A stretch of DNA of 9,186 nucleotides from Bacteroidales bacterium UBA755 (GCA_002297815.1 DBKH01000041.1:1-9186), one strand, 5' to 3'; shown: positions 1 through 7,070, numbered from the stretch's first letter. Notes: generated by a model from the letters alone, not told the origin. Made by a program: numbers and translations.

Positions 1-287
1 TGAAAGGGACCATTACCGTCACAAAAGAATGGTGCGGAGGTCTTGTAGGCTATTTATCTAGTAGCAATGGAAAGTTCGAAAATTGTCAGTTCGAAGGCTC
101 GATTAAGAAGGATGGTGATGACGTTTCCGCAACAGGAATTGCCATCGGAGCAGACAACAGCAATGTGACTTTCAAAAACTGCGTGTGCACGATAGACGAG
201 CAGACCAAAACGGATTTAGGTAAAGATAATAAGGTCGGCAGCAGTTCAAGATCAAGCGATGTTTACTCCGGCATCACAGTTAAATAG
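1..287 (+). CDS. C-terminal part of a GLUG-repeat surface protein (5' end outside window)
   Basis: An open frame enters from the left edge (first full codon at base 3) and stops at TAG 285-287, giving 94 residues. It shows two turns of a Cys-containing repeat, FENCQFEG and FKNCVCTI, and a GLUG-like GGLVGY segment. The end, with DVYSGITVK, closely matches the C-terminus of the 681-aa protein encoded at 1281-3326 (KGTVTV, FENCGFDG, DYSGITAK). It is therefore most likely the tail of another long fimbrillin-GLUG lipoprotein, probably a beta-solenoid exposed on the cell surface. I infer the fimbrillin N-terminus from that paralogue; it is not visible here. The stop lies 3 nt before the next ATG, so it is very probably in the same operon. 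Confidence 0.85.
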   Translation, partial: KGTITVTKEWCGGLVGYLSSSNGKFENCQFEGSIKKDGDDVSATGIAIGADNSNVTFKNCVCTIDEQTKTDLGKDNKVGSSSRSSDVYSGITVK

Positions 288-290
288 ACG

Positions 291-1277
291 ATGATACACA
301 AATCTAATATAATTTGCGGCTCAGTCCTTGCGCTCCTGCTCACCCTCTTGGGGGCGGCAGGATGCGGCAAGGCTTCATCCCCCGAGGCGCCATTCGACCC
401 TGTGGTCCGTGTCGCCCCGGAGGTGGCCCCGCAGACCAGGGGCTCCTACACCACGGAGAACCTCAAGGAGTTCGACCTCTTCATCCATAGCGAGAACTCC
501 AAGTACTCCTACACCAACACCAAGTTTACCAAGAACACTTCCGGTGAGTGGGAACCTGCCAAGACAATGCTTTGGGAGGGGAAGAAAACCAAGTTCGACT
601 TCCTCGCCATAGCTCCGTCGCAGGCATCCGGGCTGTCTTTGACGAAAGACCCGATCTTCGTGTTTGAGGTAGAGACTGAGCAGACGAAAGAGAGCACTGC
701 GTCCGATCTCCTATGGGCATACAAGAGAGACATAAGCTGTGAGGACACAGATCTTTTTGATTCTGAAGGAAAGATGAAGATAGCTTTCAACCATGCCCTT
801 TCCAAACTCAAGGTGCAGTTTACTCTTGGCTCAGAGTTTAACCATAGCGGTGTACCGCAGAGCAATCCGATCAGTGATGTTAAGATTGGTAAATTCAAAA
901 TGCAGACCGGCATCAAGATTAATAACAATAACTTCGATCCAGTATTGCCGTTCGGTGAGACGAAGACTATTCAGGCTTATGAGGAAAGCTGGACAAAGGC
1001 AGTTGACGAGGCGGGCAAGGATGACAAAACCAAGAACTGCGTAGCTGTCTTCGAGTGCATTGTGGTTCCGCAGAATTGGGATGAGTTTACGGTCAATTTC
1101 GTTCTTGGCGGCAAACCATATACATATACGGCCAATAGTGCTGGCAATGGCCTTTTTGAGAGCGGGAAAAGCTACACCCTCCCTCTTACTGTAGGCAAGG
1201 ATGAGGTCATCATGGGCAATAACATCACGGCGACCCCTTGGGATGACGGTGGAAGCGACGATCTTGAAACAGACTAA
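291..1277 (+). CDS. Short fimbrillin-family lipoprotein (Mfa-like pilus subunit), 328 aa
   Basis: The protein begins with a lipoprotein signal peptide: a short charged start, a hydrophobic run rich in Leu, then GAAGC with the lipid-anchored Cys at residue 25. After a linker comes VRVAP, then T-R-G-S-Y at 49-53. In type V pili, subunits are exported as lipoproteins and cut by an Arg/Lys-type protease near such a site, so that a neighbouring strand can complete the fold. R50 is the candidate cut site here. The fimbrillin signatures YSYTNTKF, LWEG, AIAPS and NHALSKL (about 168-174) follow in the usual order, and the protein ends at TPWDDGG plus a short acidic tail. There is no added domain, so a stalk or anchor subunit is likely. 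It starts 3 nt after the previous stop and ends 3 nt before the next ATG. The family call is firm; the role in the pilus is inferred. Confidence 0.9.
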   Translation: MIHKSNIICGSVLALLLTLLGAAGCGKASSPEAPFDPVVRVAPEVAPQTRGSYTTENLKEFDLFIHSENSKYSYTNTKFTKNTSGEWEPAKTMLWEGKKTKFDFLAIAPSQASGLSLTKDPIFVFEVETEQTKESTASDLLWAYKRDISCEDTDLFDSEGKMKIAFNHALSKLKVQFTLGSEFNHSGVPQSNPISDVKIGKFKMQTGIKINNNNFDPVLPFGETKTIQAYEESWTKAVDEAGKDDKTKNCVAVFECIVVPQNWDEFTVNFVLGGKPYTYTANSAGNGLFESGKSYTLPLTVGKDEVIMGNNITATPWDDGGSDDLETD

Positions 1278-1280
1278 GCC

Positions 1281-3326
1281 ATGAAGAAACTGTATTATAT
1301 TATTGCGGCCCTTGCGCTCATCGCGCTCGCCGCCTGCAACAAGGCAGAGATGCCGGGCTTCCTCTCCGACCCCGATGCCGTGCGCATCGAGGCCGCTGTG
1401 GGTGCTCTTACCAAGAGCAACCCTCTCGGCAGTACTATAGAAGAGCAGATGAAATTCAACGAAGGAGATCGCATCTCCGTCACCAACTCTGGCAAGACCG
1501 TTGTCTATAAACTCAATGGTGGCACCTGGGCTCCGGAGAATGCTGGCGAGTACCTCAAGTGGGATAAGAACGATCTCACGTTTATTGCGCAATACCCGGT
1601 TGGCTACACCACGCTCCCTACAGACCAGTCCACTAAGGAAAATCTGGCTGCTGCGGACCGCATGTATGTAAATCATACGTGTTCTTATATCCCTATAGAC
1701 CGCATCTTGTCTACTAGCCTGCAGCGCAAAAACGTCCTTGTGAAAGTCAAGATCGCTGGATATCTGGACCAGTACAAGGAAGGTGAAACCTATATCAATT
1801 ACCTGACCATTGGCTGTAACCCGCAAGACTATAGTAATATGGTCGACTCTCCTTTGGTCTTGGATAAAAACGGTAAACCTCTGGAACAATACTACAACAA
1901 AGGCACAGTAGGAAACACGTATACAGCGATAGTCAGCCCTAATAAAAAAGATGAAAACAGCGACAAATATTTCATCTACATGAATGTCAAGGGTTATGGG
2001 ACACAGGATTCTTCCGGTGACGTTCTTTGGGTCAAGGGTGTTCCGGAACTGCTCGCCGGCCATGCCTACACCTTCAATCTCTATGTCGGCAAGAATACCG
2101 TCAAGGTCGGCAGTGTCACAGTGAATGAATGGACGGATTCTGGTTCTCTTACTGGCGGCGGTGAAGCTGAGGTCGATCCGAACGCTGATGTCTGGGACGG
2201 GAAGACCGTCACGGCTTTCAGTACCGGTGATTCGACAAATCCCCTTGGAGATTCGGAATCTGCTCCTATACTTATTGAAAGCGCCGCCCAGCTCGCCTAC
2301 TTGGCGCAGCAGGTGAATGCCGGAACTTCTTATCAAGGGAAATATTTCAAACTCACTAAGGATATTGCCCTTGCTGACAAACCTTGGACTCCGATAGGGG
2401 GATGTGCTCATGTAGGATATTGGGAGAAAAGACCATTCGAAGGAAATTTTGATGGTGGCAATCATACGATTTATGGGCTGAAAGTTGTCGCTGAAAAGAA
2501 TAATGAAAATGATAATGTGCAGCATTTAGGACTTTTTGGTCATGTTAATGATGATAGTAGCGCTAAAGCTAATACCTATATCAAGAATTTGAAAATTTTC
2601 GGTGCAAATGTCTTGAACGAAAATCAAAATTCAGGAATTCTATGTGGTCGTGCGCATTATGTTGATATCTCTGGCGTTGAAGTCAGCGGCACAGTGACTG
2701 CGAGTAGTGTTTGCGGTGGCCTTGTCGGTGCCATTGCGAACTCGAAAATCAGCGCATGCAAGGCGAAAGTCAAAATCACGAGTACAGGCAGCGCTGGTGG
2801 GATTTGTGCCGAGTCGAGTGACTTGGAACTGTCAGGGTGTTCAGTCTCTTCCAGTGAAGTTGTCGGGTCATATCAGACTGGTGGTCTTTTGGGAATGATT
2901 TATGGTAAAATTGATGTAAATAATTGCACAGCCGATGCTTCTGTTAAAGCTAAAGGTGTCGGAGGTTTGTTTGGGGTTTTCACTAATGATTATGGTGAGA
3001 CACGCTCTGCCAAGAACTGCACTATGAAAGGAACAGTTACTGTCGTGAAGGGCAATGGTGATGAGTATGGTGGAGGTATTGCAGGATGGTTATACAAATT
3101 CTGCTCATTTGAGAATTGCGGCTTCGACGGGTTTGTCGTGAAAGAAGAGGGTGTGGATGCCAATAAAGAAAGAGTAGGTGCTGCGATAGGAAAAGACAAT
3201 GTTGGAACTTGCACTTTCACCGATTGCTGGTACAATGCCGACAAGATTTCAGACCTTTATAAAATCGGGGGGGGCAAAGACAATGCAGATTATAGTGGAA
3301 TTACAGCAAAGAACTTAGGAAAATGA
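1281..3326 (+). CDS. Long fimbrillin lipoprotein with GLUG-repeat C-terminal half, 681 aa
   Basis: The signal peptide ends in a good lipobox, LAAC (Cys19). Residues about 30-290 are a fimbrillin-like domain: DPDAVRIEAAVG, T-K at 44-45 as possible maturation site, PTDQS, then AGHAYTFNLYVGK and VTVNEW. A linker leads to WDGKTV (about 310) and the familiar Bacteroidetes lead-in to GLUG solenoids: ILIESAAQLAYLAQQVNAG, GKYFKLTKDIAL, WTPIGG and FEGNFDGGNHTI. From about 450 to 650 there are repeated GLUG-like turns (GGLVG, GGLLG, GGLFG, GGGIAG), each next to a Cys turn (SGCSVSS, NNCTADA, KNCTMKG, ENCGFDG, TDCWYNA). The layout suggests a pilus tip or accessory adhesin with a beta-solenoid head. A G8 tract lies near the 3' end (3267-3274). 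The stop overlaps the next start by 4 nt. The adhesin role is inferred; the domains are clear. Confidence 0.9.
   Translation: MKKLYYIIAALALIALAACNKAEMPGFLSDPDAVRIEAAVGALTKSNPLGSTIEEQMKFNEGDRISVTNSGKTVVYKLNGGTWAPENAGEYLKWDKNDLTFIAQYPVGYTTLPTDQSTKENLAAADRMYVNHTCSYIPIDRILSTSLQRKNVLVKVKIAGYLDQYKEGETYINYLTIGCNPQDYSNMVDSPLVLDKNGKPLEQYYNKGTVGNTYTAIVSPNKKDENSDKYFIYMNVKGYGTQDSSGDVLWVKGVPELLAGHAYTFNLYVGKNTVKVGSVTVNEWTDSGSLTGGGEAEVDPNADVWDGKTVTAFSTGDSTNPLGDSESAPILIESAAQLAYLAQQVNAGTSYQGKYFKLTKDIALADKPWTPIGGCAHVGYWEKRPFEGNFDGGNHTIYGLKVVAEKNNENDNVQHLGLFGHVNDDSSAKANTYIKNLKIFGANVLNENQNSGILCGRAHYVDISGVEVSGTVTASSVCGGLVGAIANSKISACKAKVKITSTGSAGGICAESSDLELSGCSVSSSEVVGSYQTGGLLGMIYGKIDVNNCTADASVKAKGVGGLFGVFTNDYGETRSAKNCTMKGTVTVVKGNGDEYGGGIAGWLYKFCSFENCGFDGFVVKEEGVDANKERVGAAIGKDNVGTCTFTDCWYNADKISDLYKIGGGKDNADYSGITAKNLGK
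3267..3274 (+). repeat. G8 homopolymer tract in the 3' end of the 681-aa gene
   Basis: Eight G in a row encode the Gly-rich turn in YKIGGGKD about 18 residues before the stop. Loss or gain of one G would bring stop codons before the ATGA overlap at 3323. It would alter only the last residues of this protein but could uncouple translation of the next gene. Whether it varies in length is not known from one sequence. Confidence 0.8.
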
Positions 3327-4318
3327 CACACAAAGCAACCATAATTCCGGCCTCTGCCGTGCTCCTGCTCACCCTCTTGGGGGGGGTGGGATGCAGCAAG
3401 CAGCAGGCCGTACAGAGCCCTGCGGAGGGCAATTTCCCGGCGGATCACGTCATCCGCGTCGCCCCGCAGGTGGCCGCCACCAAGGGCAGCTACACCACGG
3501 ATAAGCTCACGAAATTCGACCTTCTCGTGGAAGACAGCAACAACCCTGCAAGCAAATACACCTACTCCAACACCGTTTTCAAAAAGGGTGAGAGCGGCTG
3601 GACACCAAGCAAGATGCTTCTCTGGAGCAAATCCGATGCGGAGGTTCTTGTCTATGCCATTGCACCGTCTGCCGGCATCGAGAGTACGGTGTCGGTTGAC
3701 GATATCAACTATGGGCAGAATGGCGTTGCGCTTGAGGTACAGGCCGAGCAGACCAAGGATGACTGCAGTTCAGATTATCTTGGTTGGGCTTCTGGCAAGA
3801 AAAAGGTCAACGGGCTGCTCACGGACCGCAAGCTTTCGTTTGCGTTCACGCACCTGTTGACCCGTTTCACGGTCACGCTCAAGCTCGGTACGGAGTTCAA
3901 CGTTTCCGGGGTTCCGGCTCAGGATATCATCAGCGATGTGGTGGTTTCCGGCACGGCACGCGATTTCAAGCTCAAGGGTGCCACCGGTTACACTTCATTC
4001 ACTGTCACGCCTGGCACTGCGGCTTCCGATATCAAGCCTTACAACGTGGGCTGGACTTCGGCTGAGAATGCCCAGGGCTACTGCTCTTCCGTCTATGAGT
4101 GCATCCTCGTGCCTCAGACTGTGACGGCTGGCGGGCTCAAGATCAGCTTCAAGGCTGCCGGGAAGAACTACGAGTGGGTATCGGCGGAGGATTATACGTT
4201 GAATGGCAATACTGCCTACACCCTCACCCTCAAGGTGGGCAAGGATGTGGTGATTGCCAGCGGCTTCACGGCCACTGAGTGGAAAGAAGGTACAGGAAGT
4301 TCGTTGTACACTGAATAA
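3323..4318 (+). CDS. Short fimbrillin-family lipoprotein, 331 aa
   Basis: This is a paralogue of the 328-aa protein at 291-1277. The signal peptide ends GGVGC (Cys24); HVIRVAPQV follows, then T-K-G-S-Y at 53-57, where the paralogue has T-R-G-S-Y. The shared fimbrillin signatures are YTYSNTVF, LLWS, AIAPS, FAFTHLLTRF (about 172-181), YECILVPQ, TLKVGKDVVI and TATEW near the end. There is no extra C-terminal domain, which fits a stalk-type subunit assembled by strand exchange in the outer membrane (inferred). The ATG overlaps the upstream stop in ATGA, so translation is probably coupled. A G8 tract sits in the signal-peptide codons (3379-3386), where any slip would abolish the protein. No ribosome binding site is needed for coupling, and none is obvious. 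Confidence 0.9.
   Translation: MTHKATIIPASAVLLLTLLGGVGCSKQQAVQSPAEGNFPADHVIRVAPQVAATKGSYTTDKLTKFDLLVEDSNNPASKYTYSNTVFKKGESGWTPSKMLLWSKSDAEVLVYAIAPSAGIESTVSVDDINYGQNGVALEVQAEQTKDDCSSDYLGWASGKKKVNGLLTDRKLSFAFTHLLTRFTVTLKLGTEFNVSGVPAQDIISDVVVSGTARDFKLKGATGYTSFTVTPGTAASDIKPYNVGWTSAENAQGYCSSVYECILVPQTVTAGGLKISFKAAGKNYEWVSAEDYTLNGNTAYTLTLKVGKDVVIASGFTATEWKEGTGSSLYTE
3379..3386 (+). repeat. G8 homopolymer tract inside the signal-peptide codons of the 331-aa gene
   Basis: Eight G encode part of L-G-G-V just before the lipobox Cys. The paralogous position in the 328-aa gene (350-354) has only five G, although the 23 bases ending in those five G are identical in both genes (332-354 and 3361-3383). A one-base slip here would frameshift the gene after about 20 codons, giving an on/off switch. 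This is inferred from position and tract length. Confidence 0.8.
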
Positions 4319-4323
4319 AGGAG
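4319..4323 (+). promoter_or_regulatory. AGGAG ribosome binding site of the 634-aa gene
   Basis: AGGAG lies 7 nt before the ATG at 4331, within the 12-nt gap after the preceding stop. Purine-rich Shine-Dalgarno sites are uncommon before Bacteroidetes genes, and the other operon junctions here lack one, so this gene may be initiated independently rather than by coupling. The site supports the start chosen. Confidence 0.55.
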
Positions 4324-4330
4324 AAAAGAT

Positions 4331-6235
4331 ATGAAAATCAACATAATATCCATACTTGCACCTCTCGCGTCCGCCGCCATTTTCGCTGGTTGCGCCAAGA
4401 CCGCTGCTCCTGAATATTCCTGGTCCACCGATCCGGATGCGGTTCGTATTGAGGCTTCGGTGGGGGCGTTGACAAAGACCAATCCGTTTGACAATGCCGA
4501 GAAACAAAAACAGTTCAACGGCCCCGATGCAAACGGGAAGTTCTTGGGGGATGAGATTGCTGTCTCTATGGTGGACAATTCTGGTCAGGTAGAGAAGACT
4601 GTGACGTATAGGTTTGACGCAGAAGTCTGGAATCCTGTGCCTGCCACCGACTATCTCGTCTGGAAGAGCCCTGTCACCTACAAGGCCTGGTATCCGGCTT
4701 CTTCAAAGGACGGCTTCACTCTGCCGACCGATCAAAGTGAGAGTTTAACGGAAAATTATGGCAACTCTGCAAAGGCGGATTTCATGACAGGTGAATATGT
4801 CTGCGACTCTAAGATTCCAACTGACCATAAGCTCAAGCTCGTGATGCAGCGCAAGATGGCCCTTGTCACTGTCAACGTGGACAAGACTAGGCTCAAGAAC
4901 CAGTTTGAAGGGAAGAACATTTATAAGATCAACGTTGAATCCATCCAGTCCGGCTATAGCACTGTCAGCTCTGACGGTACCGGGAGCGGAAACCCTGTGG
5001 ATGTAAAGCCAGGCCCGACCAACATTGCCTATGATAATAATGCGGGTAAAGGTGTTTACCACGCCATTGTTGTACCTTGTGACGGGGATGCTTCTGCCAA
5101 ATTCTTGAAAATCACTGTATGTTGGAAGCCTGGTTATGATGAGGACAAAGCTGAGTTATACGTCACCGGCCGCCCTGCGTTTGAGGCCGGCAAGCACTAC
5201 ACCTACAATCTTACCATCGGTAAGGACAAGGTTGAGGCCGGCGACATCACCGTCTCCAACTGGGGCAGCATTGTTCCCCTCATTGACGGTGGCAGCGAGC
5301 AGGATGCCGACAAGCTCTCCGACCCTATCAGCATGACCGACCTGCGCACTCAGCTCAAGGCCTGGAACGATGCCAATCCTAATGCCCAGAAGTCCCTCGC
5401 TGACATGATAACGACGGAGCTGCTTGACGAGTCCCTCGGCGGAAACGGAGAGCTGGTAATTTCGGGGGAGTTTGATAATAGCGGTGCTGATTCCGATCCT
5501 GATTCTTGGTGCGGAATGTCAGGGACAACGCTCGATGCATTCGCCCGTATCGCTGAATATGTCCGTTCCGGCAAGGTCAAGAAACTCGACATCAGTGGAC
5601 TCAAGGGGATAAAAGGATTGAGTTCTGCCAGTATTACAAGTCTTGGTACCTGTAAGAAGGATTGTTCTTTTTATGGCAGCAAGCTTGAGACCTTTATCGG
5701 CTCTTCGGAGATTGTCGCGTTGTATAGGACTTTCCGTAGCTGTGATCAGCTGACTTCTGTCTCCGGATTGGAGAATGTGACCACCGTTGAGGGCGAGGCG
5801 TTTGCATGGTGCCGTAAACTTGAGAGTCTTCCGGATATGCCGCTCGTCACGAGTTTTAAAGACGTTTTCACCGGTTCCGGAATCACGGAGCTGCGTCACA
5901 AAAATGTCAAAGAATTGTCATTTACTTTTAATTGTCCGGAATTGAGGGTGATAGACTGTCCGTCAGCAAATAATCTTTCGGGTGAGTGGAAGATGCCGAA
6001 GCTGACGGAACTTCATCTTGAGTCCGAGTATTTCGAGAGATTTGACAGTGGTGTCTTCAACAATCTTGACAAAAGCAAGATCGGTCTATACCTTAATGCA
6101 AATCAGGAGGGTAATGTTGATGAGGCCTCTGGGCTTTGGCATCCCAAGAAAAATTCAGCAGGAGATACTCCCGATGGTTATAATTCTCCAATAAAGCTGA
6201 ACGATTTCGCCATTGTTTATTTCGGTGGCAAATAA
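4331..6235 (+). CDS. Long fimbrillin lipoprotein with leucine-rich-repeat (BspA-like) C-terminal half, 634 aa
   Basis: The signal peptide ends in FAGC (Cys21). The N-terminal half is a fimbrillin-like domain closely related to those of the 681-aa and 7385-start proteins: DPDAVRIEASVGALTK (T-K at 48-49), WYPASS with GFTLPTDQS, ADFMTGEY, LKLVMQRKMALVTV, YHAIVVP, AGKHYTYNLTIGKDKV and ISVSNW-like TVSNW ending at about 312. A helical, Ala/Asp-rich linker follows. From about 452 to 590 there is an irregular leucine-rich repeat of the LRR_5/BspA kind: LETFIGSSEI, LTSVSGLENVTTVEGEAF, LESLPDMPLVTSF, ITELRHKNVKEL, LRVIDCPSANNL and LTELHLESEYF. BspA-like repeats are known in Bacteroidetes adhesins, so this looks like a tip or accessory adhesin with a different head from its GLUG paralogues (inferred). 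It is the last gene of the operon in view. Confidence 0.88.
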   Translation: MKINIISILAPLASAAIFAGCAKTAAPEYSWSTDPDAVRIEASVGALTKTNPFDNAEKQKQFNGPDANGKFLGDEIAVSMVDNSGQVEKTVTYRFDAEVWNPVPATDYLVWKSPVTYKAWYPASSKDGFTLPTDQSESLTENYGNSAKADFMTGEYVCDSKIPTDHKLKLVMQRKMALVTVNVDKTRLKNQFEGKNIYKINVESIQSGYSTVSSDGTGSGNPVDVKPGPTNIAYDNNAGKGVYHAIVVPCDGDASAKFLKITVCWKPGYDEDKAELYVTGRPAFEAGKHYTYNLTIGKDKVEAGDITVSNWGSIVPLIDGGSEQDADKLSDPISMTDLRTQLKAWNDANPNAQKSLADMITTELLDESLGGNGELVISGEFDNSGADSDPDSWCGMSGTTLDAFARIAEYVRSGKVKKLDISGLKGIKGLSSASITSLGTCKKDCSFYGSKLETFIGSSEIVALYRTFRSCDQLTSVSGLENVTTVEGEAFAWCRKLESLPDMPLVTSFKDVFTGSGITELRHKNVKELSFTFNCPELRVIDCPSANNLSGEWKMPKLTELHLESEYFERFDSGVFNNLDKSKIGLYLNANQEGNVDEASGLWHPKKNSAGDTPDGYNSPIKLNDFAIVYFGGK

Positions 6236-6266
6236 TATTAGATGAGAGAGTTTGCCTTCATATTCG

Positions 6267-6299
6267 CTAAAGAAGCCGCTCCAAAGGTGCGGAGCGGCT
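6267..6299 (-). terminator. Minus-strand intrinsic terminator at the left edge of repeat copy 1
   Basis: A perfect 9-bp stem, AGCCGCTCC (6274-6282) with GGAGCGGCT (6291-6299) and an 8-nt loop, is followed on the minus strand by TCTTTAG. It would stop minus-strand transcripts from the repeat before they run antisense into the 634-aa gene. The plus-strand side has no clear T-run, so termination of the upstream operon here is less certain. Confidence 0.6.
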
Positions 6300-6371
6300 C
6301 CTATGCGGATGGGATGGCTGTGCTTGAGAGCTGGGAGCGGCTTGTCAAGAGTACATCATCCGCATTATCTC

Positions 6372-6412
6372 AAAATAAAAGGAGCATCTGCCTTTCTGTG
6401 GGCAGACGCTCC
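6372..6412 (-). terminator. Intrinsic terminator of unit A
   Basis: On the minus strand a 12-bp stem, GGAGCGTCTGCC with GGCAGATGCTCC (one G-U pair) and an 8-nt loop, is followed directly by TTTTATTTT. This is a textbook Rho-independent terminator. Confidence 0.75.
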
Positions 6413-6458
6413 ATAAATATCAGCTTGGAGAGCGCCCCAATTCATACTGATCAAAATC
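6372..6458 (-). ncRNA. Predicted short RNA unit A (about 87 nt)
   Basis: A Bacteroidetes-type promoter (6464-6493) and an intrinsic terminator (6372-6412) face each other about 50 nt apart on the minus strand, defining a transcript of about 87 nt. The start is estimated from the promoter position. Between them lies GGGCGCTCTCCAAGCTGAT, which is nearly repeated in unit B and recognisable in unit C. A 26-codon ORF crosses it (6445 to 6365), but the matching frame in unit B is broken, so a non-coding RNA or a leader/attenuator is more likely. No known RNA family is claimed. Confidence 0.5.
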
Positions 6459-6463
6459 CGCCA

Positions 6464-6493
6464 CAAAGATACTCATTTATTCCGGAATTGCAA
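6464..6493 (-). promoter_or_regulatory. Bacteroidetes-type promoter of unit A
   Basis: On the minus strand TTG (6493-6491) is separated by exactly 19 nt from TATCTTTG (6471-6464), matching the known Bacteroides -33/-7 promoter (TTTG, 19-21 nt, TAnnTTTG). Spacing and both boxes are the same in the repeat copy at 7216-7245. Confidence 0.7.
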
Positions 6494-6536
6494 GTTCTAC
6501 TCTTCTTCAGTACAGACAGTGTTTCCGGAGCCAATC

Positions 6537-6615
6537 CGTACGGGAAACCCTGCCTTTCCCGAACAAAACCCGCTCTCAAGGCCATTCGGTTCGGCAAACA
6601 GCTCTTTCCCGTACG
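6537..6615. repeat. Four-half-site inverted-repeat block, copy 1
   Basis: The outer arms CGTACGGGAAA (6537-6547) and TTTCCCGTACG (6605-6615) are perfect 11-bp inverted repeats separated by 57 bp. Two inner half-sites of the same family, TTTCCCGAAC (6555-6564) and GTTCGGCAAA (6589-6598), also pair with one mismatch. The layout is right-left-right-left. It lies just upstream of the minus-strand promoter of unit A. It could be a regulator-binding array, a cruciform or hairpin, or recombination sites; the sequence does not decide. Confidence 0.7.
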
Positions 6616-6690
6616 AAATTATGGCTGGGTGGGAGCTGAGTAATATTTAATGGTCAAGAAAATCATGAGGAAGTTTGCCATCATAGCCTG

Positions 6691-6722
6691 TAAAGAAGCC
6701 GCTCCAAAGCTGCGGAGCGGCT
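6691..6722 (-). terminator. Minus-strand intrinsic terminator downstream of the 51-codon ORF
   Basis: The stem AGCCGCTCC (6697-6705) with GGAGCGGCT (6714-6722) is followed on the minus strand by TCTTTA. It is the same hairpin as at 6267-6299, with two changes in the loop. It lies 35 nt past the stop of the small minus-strand ORF, where a terminator for that gene would be expected. Confidence 0.6.
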
Positions 6723-6757
6723 CCTATGCGGATGGAATTGCTGGACAGAGTCTCTGC

Positions 6758-6913
6758 CTACCGCTTGCGGTAGTGGGCCCTCACGTAAACCTTCCGTCTT
6801 CCGACCACTCTGAAGTGGCCTCTGACAAGAATCGGTTTGCGAGCTGCTTCCTTGCACTCTGTGCAAAGGCGCTCATCAAGACTTATTGTGATTTTGGAAA
6901 TACTTATTCTCAT
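6758..6913 (-). CDS. Small hypothetical protein with a CxxC motif and basic tail, 51 aa
   Basis: A minus-strand frame runs from ATG at 6913 to TAG ending at 6758. It reads MRISISKITISLDERLC, then TEC giving Cys17-x-x-Cys20, and ends in a very basic tail with GHFRVVGRRKVYV and AHYRKR. A single CxxC plus a basic tail could bind metal as half of a zinc site, or bind nucleic acid; neither is shown. I do not recognise a family. It lies inside the array of short minus-strand units, 72 nt past the terminator of unit C and before the terminator at 6691-6722. Three small hairpins fall within its codons (6758-6773, 6805-6818, 6852-6866), so a structured RNA is an alternative. Copy 1 of the repeat lacks it entirely. 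No clear promoter or ribosome site stands before the ATG. Confidence 0.4.
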   Translation of the reverse strand: MRISISKITISLDERLCTECKEAARKPILVRGHFRVVGRRKVYVRAHYRKR

Positions 6914-6984
6914 AATAGAAAACTTTTAGTTGTGCTTGAGAGTCTGGAGCGGCTTGTCAAGAGTACATCATCCGCATTGCTTCC

Positions 6985-7018
6985 AAAGAAAAGAGCATCT
7001 GCCACAAGACAAATGCTC
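6985..7018 (-). terminator. Intrinsic terminator of unit C
   Basis: On the minus strand GAGCATTTG (7018-7010) pairs with CAGATGCTC (7001-6993) with one mismatch and an 8-nt loop, and is followed by TTTTCTTT. The stem is related to those of units A and B. Confidence 0.65.
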
Positions 7019-7066
7019 CCTCATGTAAGTCTTGAAGAGCAAACTCTAAAAGTCTTAGTATTTCCA
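6985..7066 (-). ncRNA. Predicted short RNA unit C (about 82 nt)
   Basis: Promoter 7071-7100 and terminator 6985-7018 bound a minus-strand transcript of about 80 nt. It contains TTTGCTCTTCAAGACTTACA before the terminator, aligning with the GCTCTCCAAG core of units A and B. It is the most diverged of the three and is present only in repeat copy 2. It may be independent or the leader of the 51-codon ORF, which begins 72 nt further on. Confidence 0.45.
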
Positions 7067-7070
7067 CTCG

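Larger units (their letters stand above)
6242..6616. repeat. Intergenic direct repeat, copy 1 (short form)
   Basis: This stretch is repeated at 6665-7350. The matching blocks occur in the same order: an ATGAG-AGTTTGCC start, the GCCGCTCC hairpin, GCTTGTCAAGAGTACATCAT, the GGAGCATCTGCC hairpin, CCGCCACAAAGATAC, TCCGGAATTGCAAGT, and the GTACGGGAAACCC inverted-repeat block. Copy 1 lacks about 190 nt holding a small minus-strand ORF and about 130 nt holding one of the short minus-strand units, both present in copy 2. The 133-codon plus-strand open frame across copy 1 is not supported as a gene. Confidence 0.85.

Noticed and set aside
831..2525. A 564-codon minus-strand open frame
   Set aside because: It lies antisense to two well-supported lipoprotein genes and crosses their junction. 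Its translation shows no signal peptide, domain or motif I recognise, and the length is explained by the codon bias of the plus-strand genes.
6365..6445. A 26-codon minus-strand ORF (MNWGALQADIYG...) across unit A
   Set aside because: The homologous segment of unit B keeps the nucleotide core but changes frame and stops early, so the conserved item is the RNA and not a peptide.
6242..6643. A 133-codon plus-strand open frame in repeat copy 1
   Set aside because: It crosses a promoter and two terminators of the minus-strand array. Relative to copy 2 the frame shifts inside homologous DNA (QNKRSICLSV versus QKMEHLPFYG after the shared SALSQ), which is not expected of a coding sequence.
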